Shown here: piece by piece, positions 24,806-32,894 of the stretch
How positions within the stretch are numbered: position 1 is the first letter of the stretch
How the letters are laid out: every line of letters begins with the position of its first letter
DNA from: Sphingosinicella ginsenosidimutans
GTDB taxonomy: Bacteria > Pseudomonadota > Alphaproteobacteria > Sphingomonadales > Sphingomonadaceae
DNA length: 64,000 bases
Reading direction: 5' to 3'
NCBI RefSeq assembly: GCF_007995055.1
Contig: NZ_VOQQ01000001.1
Coordinates: 2,835,001-2,899,000, forward strand
Translations under genes and position numbers: made by a program
Notes under the pieces: model-generated
What the model was told of the DNA's origin: nothing
What the model saw: the letters and a program-made list of their open reading frames with translations, nothing else
Databases searched by the model: none

Positions 24806-25408
24806 GTGCGTTCGTCGGGCTTCGCCGTATTGACAGTGCTGATTCTTGCCGTCGTGCTCCTCATCGTCGGCAAGCACCTACGTCATCATGACAAGTCTCC
24901 CCAGATTGAAGCGACGCAACCGTCGCGCGCCGCTGCCTTGCTGCGCCAAGACAACATGCCGATACCTAATGCCTCGGTTGCGCCGGCAGCCGTCCGTGTC
25001 ATTGACGGCGATACCATCGCGATTGGCGATGAACATATTCGCCTCTTTGGAATTGACGCACCAGAGCGCGACCAGCCTTGCACCCTCAACGGGCAAGCGA
25101 TCGCCTGCGGCTATGAAGCGGGCCAAATACTGTCGCGTTTAATCGGGAGCGCACAGCCAAGTTGCATCGCGAGATCGACCGACCGATACGGGCGGACGGT
25201 GGCAGTCTGTTTAGTTAATGGTAAAGATTTAGGACGAGAAATGGTCGCAAGCGGTTGGGCTGTTGCGTTCGTCCGCTATTCGCAAGACTATGTGGCGGAT
25301 GAGGCGGCGGCGCGTTCAGCGCGCCGAGGTATGTGGCAAGGCGGGTTTGAACGTCCGGAAACGTGGCGGGCTGAGCACAGGCAACCGCGGGGCCATCGGG
25401 AGGGGTGA
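24806..25408 (+). CDS. Membrane-anchored thermonuclease-like (SNase) protein
   Basis: 200 residues from GTG 24806, preceded by AAGGGGGG. One N-terminal membrane helix (about 6-22) precedes the nuclease domain from about 62: VRVIDGDTI, HIRLFGIDAPE and DRYGRTVAVC carry the Asp, Arg, Glu and second Arg expected of staphylococcal-nuclease active sites. Family members cleave DNA and RNA with calcium. Orientation suggests the nuclease is periplasmic. It heads a compact four-gene operon whose other members are unknown proteins; the next start is two bases after its stop. Confidence 0.8.
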   Translation: MRSSGFAVLTVLILAVVLLIVGKHLRHHDKSPQIEATQPSRAAALLRQDNMPIPNASVAPAAVRVIDGDTIAIGDEHIRLFGIDAPERDQPCTLNGQAIACGYEAGQILSRLIGSAQPSCIARSTDRYGRTVAVCLVNGKDLGREMVASGWAVAFVRYSQDYVADEAAARSARRGMWQGGFERPETWRAEHRQPRGHREG

Positions 25409-25410
25409 AC

Positions 25411-25839
25411 ATGTCCGACGAAAATACCACGCCCAAACCGCTGGTGCCGACTTCGGTGCCACTTAGCCCAAGTACGAATCTTGATCTTTCGTGGCTGCCG
25501 GAGGCGCAACGTGCAGCGCTCCTTGCAGACTATACGCGCGGGATGCTCGACCTTTCTCAGAAGGCCCAAGAACTGCACGTCGATGTTGGTGCGCTCAAAT
25601 CGACGCTGGCGACGCTCACGGAGACGACCAAGCAGGTCGCAGACGCAGGCAACGCCGTCACCGTCAGCCACACGCAGACCAGCGCAATTGGTCGCACCGA
25701 AGTCATCATGGGCAATACAGACAATGCTCGAAGCGGCAAACTGTCGCGCTCCCAAACAGGCGAGCGCGATTGGACTCCGATCTATATTCTCGTCGGTATC
25801 GTCGCGCTGGTGCTGATTGCCGCTGCCTTCGCGAGGTGA
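25411..25839 (+). CDS. Tail-anchored hypothetical protein in the nuclease operon
   Basis: 142 residues from ATG 25411, with AGGGG just upstream. The middle is helical (LLADYTRGMLDLSQKAQELH, then a Thr/Lys-rich coiled-coil-like part) and the C-terminus is a single membrane helix (WTPIYILVGIVALVLIAAAF). Not recognised. It probably faces the cytoplasm. Confidence 0.65.
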   Translation: MSDENTTPKPLVPTSVPLSPSTNLDLSWLPEAQRAALLADYTRGMLDLSQKAQELHVDVGALKSTLATLTETTKQVADAGNAVTVSHTQTSAIGRTEVIMGNTDNARSGKLSRSQTGERDWTPIYILVGIVALVLIAAAFAR

Positions 25840-25842
25840 ACG

Positions 25843-26142
25843 ATGTTCCGCGCGACGGTCCATCTCGATGAACGCGCGAACGTGGCGGATGAGACTGAAT
25901 CGCTACGCGCGGGTGCGGAGCGTTCGGGCCTCGATCCCGCCGTCGCTAACGTGCTCTCAGCTAACTTTGCCGAGGTGCTGGTTTCGCTCGTTGAAAACGG
26001 CCGCAAGCTCAAGGCACAGGGCAGTCAGCTCGACGTTACGCGCAAATTCGAGGGTAAAAGCTATTCGGTGACGCTCAAGTTCGGCGCCGGTAGCCGGCCC
26101 CGCTTCTTTGCGCAGCTCTGGCGTTTCCTGCGCGGCCGCTGA
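25843..26142 (+). CDS. Small hypothetical protein in the nuclease operon
   Basis: 99 residues. Helical N-terminal half (GLDPAVANVLSANFAEVLVSLVENGRKL), then a short beta-like stretch KFEGKSYSVTLKFG and a basic end. No signal or membrane segment. It starts 4 bp after the previous stop and its stop overlaps the next start (TGATG), so it is tightly coupled. Not recognised. Confidence 0.65.
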   Translation: MFRATVHLDERANVADETESLRAGAERSGLDPAVANVLSANFAEVLVSLVENGRKLKAQGSQLDVTRKFEGKSYSVTLKFGAGSRPRFFAQLWRFLRGR

Positions 26143-26984
26143 TGGCGCGACGTACCTCCTCTCGCAGCTATGGTCGGTCATATTATGACAGCTCTCGGTC
26201 GATTGGACTGGAGCGGGCACTCGAACATATCGAAGCGGCAAGACGGCTGAGCGCGGAATTAGGGGGCACCGACAAGGACGTTAAAGCATATTTCTTCGCG
26301 CTGCCGCCCCGACAGATGGAATCACTCCTGGACGCCTACGGGCGGCGCTACGGTAGTTCAGCGCGCGACTATGCGACCGCCACGCTTCGTAAATGGCGCT
26401 CCGGCGAGGTGCAGATGAGCGGACTGGTCGCCGAACGCTTGTTCAACTTGCTTCCTCCGCGAATGCCGCTCACCGAAAAATACAAACTCACCGAGGGGCT
26501 TTGGGAGCATTTTGGGCCAACCTCCAAGAAGCGGCTACGGATAGGCGTGGATGCAGATGTGGGGGAAGCGGTTGAAGCGGTACGTGCTCATTTCGATACC
26601 GTCATACTGCATCACAAGATTCCCCCTCAACTGGAGCAGCGATTTAACTGGCTCGCTGCCGGCGACGTGGAGGTGAAGCAACAGCTTCTCAACTACCTGC
26701 GCGACCGCGAGCGCTCCTTGCTTAGTGAGGGAACGCGCATCCAGTTGCCCGTTATGATCGAACATATCAAAGCAGATGCGGCAAAACTGACCAGTCGCAT
26801 GTCGCAGACGCTCAAGATCGGCAAACACGAGTTGGAATTGCTCGTCGATGGCAACGCAAACGGCGTTCGACTCGAAGACTGGTCTCCGCTTGTTCAACCC
26901 CGCACAACAAGCTCGGGCACAGTGGGCTTCTGGATCGTGGTCGGGCTTATCGTGCTGTACCTCATATCGAAATATTCGCATTAA
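26142..26984 (+). CDS. Tail-anchored 280-residue protein, last gene of the nuclease operon
   Basis: The Ser/Arg/Tyr-rich N-terminus is followed by a helical domain with GGTDKDVKAYFFALPPRQMESLLDAYGRRYG and a middle region up to about 230. The C-terminus is one membrane helix (VGFWIVVGLIVLYLISKY). Not recognised. With the other three genes it makes an operon of one nuclease and two membrane-anchored partners inside the island; a defence or competition role is possible but unproven. Confidence 0.65.
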   Translation: MARRTSSRSYGRSYYDSSRSIGLERALEHIEAARRLSAELGGTDKDVKAYFFALPPRQMESLLDAYGRRYGSSARDYATATLRKWRSGEVQMSGLVAERLFNLLPPRMPLTEKYKLTEGLWEHFGPTSKKRLRIGVDADVGEAVEAVRAHFDTVILHHKIPPQLEQRFNWLAAGDVEVKQQLLNYLRDRERSLLSEGTRIQLPVMIEHIKADAAKLTSRMSQTLKIGKHELELLVDGNANGVRLEDWSPLVQPRTTSSGTVGFWIVVGLIVLYLISKYSH

Positions 26985-27028
26985 ACGAGGGGTACGTTCC
27001 GGCTTGGGCTATTGTCCACCGCGTATCC

Positions 27029-27457
27029 CTATGACGCTCCCTGCCCGGCCGCCCTGCCGAGAAACGTGCGCATTTTCATACCGCTCTGGCGCGCCGTCCC
27101 GCGCCGCGCCCGCTCCCAATTGGCGAACGTGGCTTCGTCAACGCGGGCAGCGCGGGCCGCCTGCTTGATGGACAGCCCTCGTCGCAGCCGCTCGGCGCGC
27201 ACCTCCTCGGCGGCAGTCGTGGGCGCTGCCCATGGCTCGCGCCCGAGGAAGCGGATGATGGCGGGATAGAAGGCGGGCGGCGGGAGGCAGCGGCCTTTCT
27301 CCCACTTGATGAGCGTGTCGACGCCCACGCCAAGGCGCTTCGCCACGTCCTTTTGGAGAAGGCCGAGGTCGCGGCGGCGGCGGCGAAGCTGCGCGGGCAA
27401 GTCGTCCCCGGCATCGCGCAACCGATCGGGCTTTCGCGCGCGCAGGGATGCCCGCAC
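27029..27457 (-). CDS. Double helix-turn-helix protein fused in frame to the comM fragment
   Basis: From a GTG at 27457, 142 residues contain two XRE-like HTH units: [25 protein letters not shown] (about 25-50) and [33 protein letters not shown] (about 95-125), separated by a Pro-rich linker with FLGREPW. Such double-HTH proteins occur as free-standing regulators or excisionase-like factors. Here the comM frame reads straight into it, so it may be expressed as a ComM chimera or from its own GTG. It is the outermost gene of the island. Confidence 0.65.
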   Translation of the reverse strand: MRASLRARKPDRLRDAGDDLPAQLRRRRRDLGLLQKDVAKRLGVGVDTLIKWEKGRCLPPPAFYPAIIRFLGREPWAAPTTAAEEVRAERLRRGLSIKQAARAARVDEATFANWERARRGTARQSGMKMRTFLGRAAGQGAS

Positions 27458-27484
27458 GCCCGGCAGCAAGAAGGCAACGCGATC

Positions 27485-28522
27485 ACATGGATTCATCGCC
27501 GCGACGAGCTGCACCCGCGCCGGGAAGGTCACATGGGCATTGGCCCTGGCGACCTGGACGGTGCCGGTCTCGAGCGGCTGGCGAAGCGAATCGAGCGCGC
27601 CGCGCTGGAACTCCGGCAGTTCGTCGAGGAACAGGACGCCGAGATGCGCCAGGCTCGCCTCGCCCGGCCGCACCTTGAGCCCGCCACCGACCAGCGCGGG
27701 CATGGACGCGCTGTGATGGGGGGCCCGGAAAGGGCGGGTGCGGATCAGCCGCCCGTCCTTGAGCTCCCCCGCCACCGAGGCGATCATCGAGACTTCGAGC
27801 GCTTCCGACGGCGTCAGCTCGGGCAGGATCCCGGGGAGGCAAGCCGCGAGCAGCGACTTTCCTGCGCCCGGCGGCCCGATCATCAGGAGATTGTGCCCCC
27901 CGGCCGCCGCGATCTCGAGTGCGCGCTTGGCGGTTTCCTGGCCCTTGACCTGCCCCAGATCGAGCGTCCGGGTGGGCGGATCGGCCGTGCCGGGGCGCGG
28001 CGGCGTGAGTACCGCGGTGCCGCGCATATGATTGATGAGCGTGATGAGATCCGGTGCCGCGATCACCTCGACATCGCCGGCCCAGGCGGCTTCGCTCCCC
28101 TGGCTCTCCGGGCAGACCAGCCCGAGCCCGACCGAGGAGGCGTGGAGCGCCGCCAGCAGGACGCCCGGCGACGGGGCAATCCGGCCGTCCAGGGCAAGCT
28201 CCCCCACCGCGACATAACCGGCAAGCGTCTCCGCATCGATCGCCCCCATCGCCGCGAGCAGGCCGAGCGCGATCGGCAGGTCATAATGCGAGCCTTCCTT
28301 GGGCAGGTCGGCCGGTGACAGGTTGACCGTGATCCGCTTCGGCGGCAGCGACAGGCCGATCGCCGCCAGCGCCGCGTGAACGCGCTCGCGGCTCTCGCCG
28401 ACCGCCTTGTCCGGCAGGCCGACGATCAGGAATTTGGGCAGTCCGCCCGCAATCTGGACCTGAACTTCGACAGCGCGCGCCTCCAGACCCAGAAACGCCA
28501 CGGTGGCGACATGCGCAACCAT
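27485..28522 (-). pseudogene. comM: comM (yifB), 5' part, interrupted by the island
   Basis: From ATG 28522 ([20 protein letters not shown]) the frame matches the YifB/ComM Mg-chelatase-like AAA family: N-terminal Lon-like fold, Walker [19 protein letters not shown], Walker [12 protein letters not shown], and LVAAMNPC. The CG-rich continuation expected after NPC is absent and unrelated sequence follows from 27484 leftwards, removing the C-terminal AAA part. ComM helps branch migration in natural transformation. The gene is a known target of inserted elements in other bacteria. The missing 3' part is not in the window. Confidence 0.85.
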
Positions 28523-28682
28523 TTCAAAATCCCCCGCTCCCGACTTCGTTGTGGCAGCGGGGACTTGCAAAGTCGAGCCATGCGCGACGCCGTCACTTGT
28601 ATCGGCCACAGGATGACGGGCGAACGCCATTCAGCCTTCGCGATCCGATATGCGTATTGCGCCCTCGAGACGCCTCCCCCAC

Positions 28683-29027
28683 ATGGCGACCATGAGCGTG
28701 CGTGGATCATGGTCGCGGTGGACCGCTATTCCGCTGGTCAGGCAGTTGCTGTTCCTGCTCGGCTGCCTGCTGATGCTGGTCTCGCCGATCGTCGGCGCGA
28801 TCCCGGGTCCGGGCGGCATCTTCGTCTTCGCGGCGGGCCTCGGCCTCGCCCTCAAATATAGTGGCTGGGCGAAGCGGATGTATGTGCGGTTCAAGCGCAA
28901 GCATCCGCAGAAGGGACGCTGGGCCGACTGGGGGATGCGCCGCGCGAGCGCCCGCCGGCGCGAGGAGATCCGCAAGCGTCGCGAAGCGCCCCACGCGCCG
29001 ACGCGGATCGAAGCGGGAGGCGATTGA
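28683..29027 (+). CDS. Small inner-membrane protein with PGPG motif
   Basis: 114 residues from ATG 28683; a second ATG at 28692 is possible. A hydrophobic helix (LVRQLLFLLGCLLMLVSPIVG) is followed by IPGPGGIFVFAAGLGLAL, a second helix, and a very basic cytoplasmic tail. This pattern is that of a small conserved membrane protein family (PGPGW type). Role unknown. It is divergent from comM. Confidence 0.7.
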   Translation: MATMSVRGSWSRWTAIPLVRQLLFLLGCLLMLVSPIVGAIPGPGGIFVFAAGLGLALKYSGWAKRMYVRFKRKHPQKGRWADWGMRRASARRREEIRKRREAPHAPTRIEAGGD

Positions 29028-29064
29028 CTTTGCCGGAGGCTTTGCCTATCGCGCCCCGCAACGA

Positions 29065-29093
29065 GGCCGCCCCTGTGGCGGCCCTTTTCTTTC
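29065..29093 (+). terminator. Terminator before rpmH
   Basis: GGCCGCC and GGCGGCC form a perfect 7-bp stem with a 5-nt loop followed by CTTTTCTTT, between the PGPG protein gene and rpmH. Confidence 0.75.
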
Positions 29094-29117
29094 AGTTGAT
29101 TTTACGAGGAATGAGCG

Positions 29118-29252
29118 ATGAAGCGCACCTTCCAGCCGAGCAAGCTCGTGCGCAAGCGCCGGCACGGCTTCCGCGCCCGGATGGCGACCGTCGGGGGCCG
29201 CAAGGTCCTGGCCGCGCGCCGCGCCCGCGGTCGCGCCAAGCTGTCCGCCTGA
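29118..29252 (+). CDS. rpmH: Ribosomal protein bL34
   Basis: 44 residues starting [20 protein letters not shown], the invariant L34 sequence, ending GRAKLSA. GAGGA lies 7 bp upstream of ATG 29118. A second ATG at 29111 in another frame belongs to the long rnpA frame. It is the head of the rpmH-rnpA-yidD-yidC-engB cluster. Confidence 0.98.
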   Translation: MKRTFQPSKLVRKRRHGFRARMATVGGRKVLAARRARGRAKLSA

Positions 29253-29590
29253 CCGAACGGGTCATCGGCAAGCTCACCCGCCGCGCGGACTATCTGGCCG
29301 CGAACGGCGGCAAGCGCACGCCGACGCCGGGCTTCATCCTGCTGGTCCGTCCCCGCAACGACGGCGACCAACGACCGCGGATCGGCATCACCGTCTCGAA
29401 GAAGGTCGGCGGCGCCGTCGTCCGCAACCGGATGAAGCGTCGCTTCCGCGAGCTGGCGCGGCTCATTCTTCCGGATGAAGGCCTGGCCGGCGCCGATCAC
29501 GTGCTGATCGGGCGCGCCGGCGGCATCGATCGGCCGTTTTCGCTGCTCGCCGACGATCTCCGCCGCGCGCTTGCGAAGCTCGCCCGATGA
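29249..29590 (+). CDS. rnpA: RNase P protein component, start codon unusual
   Basis: About 113 residues from [20 protein letters not shown], with the family motif [25 protein letters not shown]. RnpA binds the RNase P RNA and is needed for tRNA 5' maturation. No ATG, GTG or TTG lies in frame between rpmH and the conserved domain. The candidates are a CTG at 29249 that overlaps the rpmH stop (CTGA), or ATG 29111 upstream of rpmH, which would give a protein whose N-terminus is encoded through rpmH in another frame. The CTG is used here. The stop overlaps yidD. Confidence 0.9.
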   Translation: MTERVIGKLTRRADYLAANGGKRTPTPGFILLVRPRNDGDQRPRIGITVSKKVGGAVVRNRMKRRFRELARLILPDEGLAGADHVLIGRAGGIDRPFSLLADDLRRALAKLAR

Positions 29591-29799
29591 TCGCACGGCT
29601 GCTGATCCAGGTGGCGCGGGCCTGGCAGCTTGGCCCTTCCCGGATCCTGCCGCCAAGCTGTCGCTACCAGCCAAGCTGCTCGGCCTATGCAATCGGCGCG
29701 CTTTCCCGCTATGGCGCGCTGCGCGGGGGCTGGCTCGCAATTCGGCGCATCCTGCGCTGCCACCCCTGGGGCGGTTCCGGCTATGACCCCGTGCCATGA
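29587..29799 (+). CDS. yidD: Membrane protein insertion efficiency factor YidD
   Basis: 70 residues with the family core [19 protein letters not shown] and [12 protein letters not shown]. It starts inside the rnpA stop (ATGA) and precedes yidC, the usual order. It assists YidC-dependent insertion at the inner membrane. Confidence 0.95.
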   Translation: MIARLLIQVARAWQLGPSRILPPSCRYQPSCSAYAIGALSRYGALRGGWLAIRRILRCHPWGGSGYDPVP

Positions 29800-29823
29800 T
29801 CCGGCGGACAAGAAGGGATTGAA

Positions 29824-31539
29824 GTGAACGAGAACCGGAACATGATCCTCGCGGTCGTGCTGTCGGCGCTGGTGCTGATCGGCTGGGGCCTTGCCACCCA
29901 ATATTTCTTCCCCGCCGCCAATCCGCCCGCGACGAAGGTGGACCACGGCCGGCAGGTGGCGCTGCCGCAGCCGCACGCCGGCCCGGCCGCAACGAGCCCC
30001 GCCGCGGTCCGCGATCGCCGCATCGTGATCTCGGAAACGCCGCGCGTCGCGATCGAAACGCCGCGGCTTCGAGGCTCGATCAACCTCAAGGGCGCACGCA
30101 TCGACGATCTCGTGCTGACCACCGAGCGCCAGACGATCGACCCCAATTCCCCGCCGGTGCGGCTGTTCTCGCCGGGCGGCACACCCGACGCCTATTTCGC
30201 AAGCTTCGGCTGGACCGGCAGCGGCTTTGCCGCTCCCGGGCCGGACACCGTCTGGCGGGCGAGCGGCACCCGCCTCACCCCCTCCACGCCGGTGACGCTG
30301 AGCTGGGACAATGGCCGTGGCCAGCTCTTTCAGATCGTCTTCACGGTCGACGAGAATTATCTGTTCTCGGTGGAGCAGCGCGTGTCCAACGGCGGCACCG
30401 GCCCGATCGCCGCACAGCCGTTCAGCCTCGTCAACCGCGTCGGCGAATCGCACGATCCCACTGCCTGGACCAACCATGTCGGTCCGGTCGGCGTGTTCAG
30501 CGGCGTCGCCAATTACGACAATGATTTCAAGGATGTCCGGGAAGCCGGATCGGTCTCCTATCAAAGCCGTGGCGGATGGCTCGGCTTTTCCGACAAATAT
30601 TGGCTCGCTGCGCTCGTTCCCGATCAGTCCACGAACGTGACCGCGACGTTCCGGCACAATGGCCGCAGCGACGCCTATCAGGCCGACGTCGCGGCGCCCC
30701 AGACCGTGGTCCCGCCCGGCCAGGGCCTGAGAACGGAGACCCACCTGTTCGCCGGCGCGAAGGAGGTGCAGCTGCTCAGGGCCTATTCCACGTCGCTCGG
30801 GACGGCGCTGGAGCGCGCGATCGACTGGGGCTGGTTCCGCTGGTTCATGCTGCCGATCTTCTCGCTGCTGGTCTGGCTGTTCGACCATCTCGGCAATTTC
30901 GGCGTCGCGATCATCTGCCTGGTGGTGATCGTCCGCGCCCTGCTCTTCCCGATCGCGCAGCGCCAGTTCGCCTCGATGGCGAAAATGCGATCGGTGCAGC
31001 CGAAGATGAAGGCGCTGCAGGAGCGGCACAAGGACGACCGGATGAAGCTTCAGGAAGAGATGATGAAGCTTTACAAGGAGGAGAAGGTGAATCCGGCCGC
31101 CGGCTGCCTTCCGATCCTGCTCCAGATCCCGATCATGTACGCGCTCTACAAGACGCTCCTGATCTCCGTTGAGATGCGCCATAAGCCGTTCGTTCTGTGG
31201 ATCCGCGATCTGTCCGCGCCCGATCCGATGACGCCGGTCAACCTGTTCGGCTATCTGCCGTTCACGCCGCCGCATATCCTTGCGCTCGGCGTGCTGCCCA
31301 TCCTCGTCGGCGTCTCGATCTGGTTCCAGCAGAAGCTCGCGCCGACCGCCGCCGATCCGGTGCAGCAGCAGGTGATGGGCCTGATGCCCTGGGTGCTGAT
31401 GTTCATCATGGCGCCGTTCGCGGCGGGTCTGCAGCTCTACTGGCTTACCAACAACGCACTCTCGATCCTCCAGCAGCGCATCCTTTATGCCCGCCATCCG
31501 GAGCTCAAGGCGGCGATGACCACGCCGATCAAGAAGTGA
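29824..31539 (+). CDS. yidC: Membrane protein insertase YidC
   Basis: 571 residues from GTG 29824 with GAAGGGA upstream. The N-terminal anchor (MILAVVLSALVLIGWGLATQYFF) is followed by the large periplasmic domain of the Gram-negative type and five C-terminal helices from about 335, with the conserved NPAAGCLPILLQIPIMYALY stretch. It inserts and folds inner membrane proteins, alone or with Sec. Its stop overlaps the engB start (GTGA). Confidence 0.98.
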   Translation: MNENRNMILAVVLSALVLIGWGLATQYFFPAANPPATKVDHGRQVALPQPHAGPAATSPAAVRDRRIVISETPRVAIETPRLRGSINLKGARIDDLVLTTERQTIDPNSPPVRLFSPGGTPDAYFASFGWTGSGFAAPGPDTVWRASGTRLTPSTPVTLSWDNGRGQLFQIVFTVDENYLFSVEQRVSNGGTGPIAAQPFSLVNRVGESHDPTAWTNHVGPVGVFSGVANYDNDFKDVREAGSVSYQSRGGWLGFSDKYWLAALVPDQSTNVTATFRHNGRSDAYQADVAAPQTVVPPGQGLRTETHLFAGAKEVQLLRAYSTSLGTALERAIDWGWFRWFMLPIFSLLVWLFDHLGNFGVAIICLVVIVRALLFPIAQRQFASMAKMRSVQPKMKALQERHKDDRMKLQEEMMKLYKEEKVNPAAGCLPILLQIPIMYALYKTLLISVEMRHKPFVLWIRDLSAPDPMTPVNLFGYLPFTPPHILALGVLPILVGVSIWFQQKLAPTAADPVQQQVMGLMPWVLMFIMAPFAAGLQLYWLTNNALSILQQRILYARHPELKAAMTTPIKK

Positions 31540-32177
31540 GCGCGGCCGCCGACGATCTCGACACGCGGGCCCGGAAGCTTTTCTCCGGGCCGGTCTCGTT
31601 TCTGAAGTCGGCGCCGGAGCTCAAGTTCCTGCCCGATCCGCAGGTGCCGGAAATCGCCTTTGCCGGCCGCTCCAACGTCGGCAAGTCCTCGCTGCTCAAC
31701 CGGCTGACCAACCGCAACGGGCTCGCGCGCACCTCGAACACGCCGGGGCGCACGCAGGAGCTCAACATCTTCGACGTCGGCGATCCGGTGCGCCTCAGGC
31801 TCGTCGACATGCCCGGCTACGGCTTCGCCAAGGCCCCGCGCGAGCTCGCGAAGAAGTGGCGTTTCCTGGTCAACGATTATCTGCGCGGCCGCCAGGTCCT
31901 GATGCGCGCGCTCGTGCTGATCGATTCGCGCCACGGGATCAAGGACATCGACCGCGAGCTGATGAAGATGCTCGATGACGCCGCGGTCTCCTACGGCCTC
32001 GTCCTCACCAAGGCGGACAAGATCAAGGCGAGCGACCTCGCAGACGTCACCGAGCGAACGATGGCCGAAGCGCGGACCCGGCCCGCCGCCCATCCCGAAA
32101 TCGTCGTGACGTCGAGCGAGACCGGGCTCGGCATGGACCGGCTGCGGGCGGCGGTGCTAGAGGCCGCGCAGATCTGA
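31536..32177 (+). CDS. engB: Ribosome biogenesis GTP-binding protein EngB/YsxC
   Basis: 213 residues from GTG 31536. G1 GRSNVGKSS, G3 DMPGYG, G4 TKAD and G5 SSETG are in the TrmE-Era-like order. It is needed for large-subunit assembly. It is coupled to yidC by a 4-bp overlap. Confidence 0.95.
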   Translation: MSAAADDLDTRARKLFSGPVSFLKSAPELKFLPDPQVPEIAFAGRSNVGKSSLLNRLTNRNGLARTSNTPGRTQELNIFDVGDPVRLRLVDMPGYGFAKAPRELAKKWRFLVNDYLRGRQVLMRALVLIDSRHGIKDIDRELMKMLDDAAVSYGLVLTKADKIKASDLADVTERTMAEARTRPAAHPEIVVTSSETGLGMDRLRAAVLEAAQI

Positions 32178-32208
32178 CATCCTCGAACGACCGGCCGGGA
32201 GGGTCCGC

Positions 32209-32874
32209 TTGCTCAAGCTCATCATCGGCAACAAGGCCTATTCATCCTGGTCGCTGCGCGGCTGGCTCGCGGTGAAGCAATCGGGGCTCCCGTTCGAGGA
32301 GATCACCGTGCCGATGTTCGACGAAGCGTGGGACAAACGCACCCAGGGCGAAGAGTTCGCGCCGTCGGGCGGCAAGGTGCCGATCCTGTGGGACGACCAG
32401 GCGGTGATCTGGGACAGCCTCGCCATCGTCGACTGGCTCGCCGACAAGACGGATCGGGATCGCTACTGGCCCAAGGACGAGATCGCGCGCGGCATGGCCC
32501 GGTCGATGGCCGCCGAGATGCACTCGAGCTATCCCAATCTTCGCCGCGAGCTCGGCATGAACGTGCGAAAGCAGTTCCCGCAGCCTCAGCTCGCCGATCC
32601 GGTCCGCACGGAGATCGTCCGCATCCTTGAGCTATGGGCCCAGGCTCGCGCCCGGCACGGCAGCGGCGGCCCCTATCTCTTCGGCGATTTCGGCGCGGTC
32701 GACATCATGTTCGCCCCGGTCGTCACCCGCTTCGTCACCTATTCGATCCCGGTGCCGCGATTCGCGGCCGCCTATATGGAAACGATCCTCGATCATGCCT
32801 GGATGAAGGAATGGATTGAGGCGGCGCAGGAGGAGCCCTGGGTGATCGAGCATTACGAATCGCCGTCGGCCTAA
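32209..32874 (+). CDS. Glutathione S-transferase family protein
   Basis: 221 residues from TTG 32209 with GGGAGGG upstream. The thioredoxin-like N-terminal part (KAYSSWSLRGWLAVKQSGLPFEE, with the Ser of YSSWSLR as possible catalytic residue, then GKVPIL and DSLAIVDWLAD) is followed by the all-helical C-terminal domain. Substrate unknown. Confidence 0.85.
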   Translation: MLKLIIGNKAYSSWSLRGWLAVKQSGLPFEEITVPMFDEAWDKRTQGEEFAPSGGKVPILWDDQAVIWDSLAIVDWLADKTDRDRYWPKDEIARGMARSMAAEMHSSYPNLRRELGMNVRKQFPQPQLADPVRTEIVRILELWAQARARHGSGGPYLFGDFGAVDIMFAPVVTRFVTYSIPVPRFAAAYMETILDHAWMKEWIEAAQEEPWVIEHYESPSA

Positions 32875-32894
32875 GGCGCCGAAGCGCCGGCCGG

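Larger units (their letters stand above)
1..27484. mobile_element. Right part of a genomic island inserted in comM
   Basis: Accessory genes fill this stretch and housekeeping genes begin immediately after it. The right edge is placed where the minus-strand comM frame loses homology after the conserved AAMNPC motif (codon at 27485-27487). The left edge lies outside the window. Contents are a serine recombinase end, cassettes with ATPases, VirD4/HerA-like ATPases, an export operon and several unrecognised operons. No relaxase, mating-pair genes, phage structural genes or IS transposase were seen. Which recombinase made the insertion is not shown. Confidence 0.7.

Noticed and set aside
29497..31497. 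666-codon open frame on the minus strand
   Set aside because: Antisense shadow of rnpA-yidD-yidC in high-GC DNA; no domain pattern.
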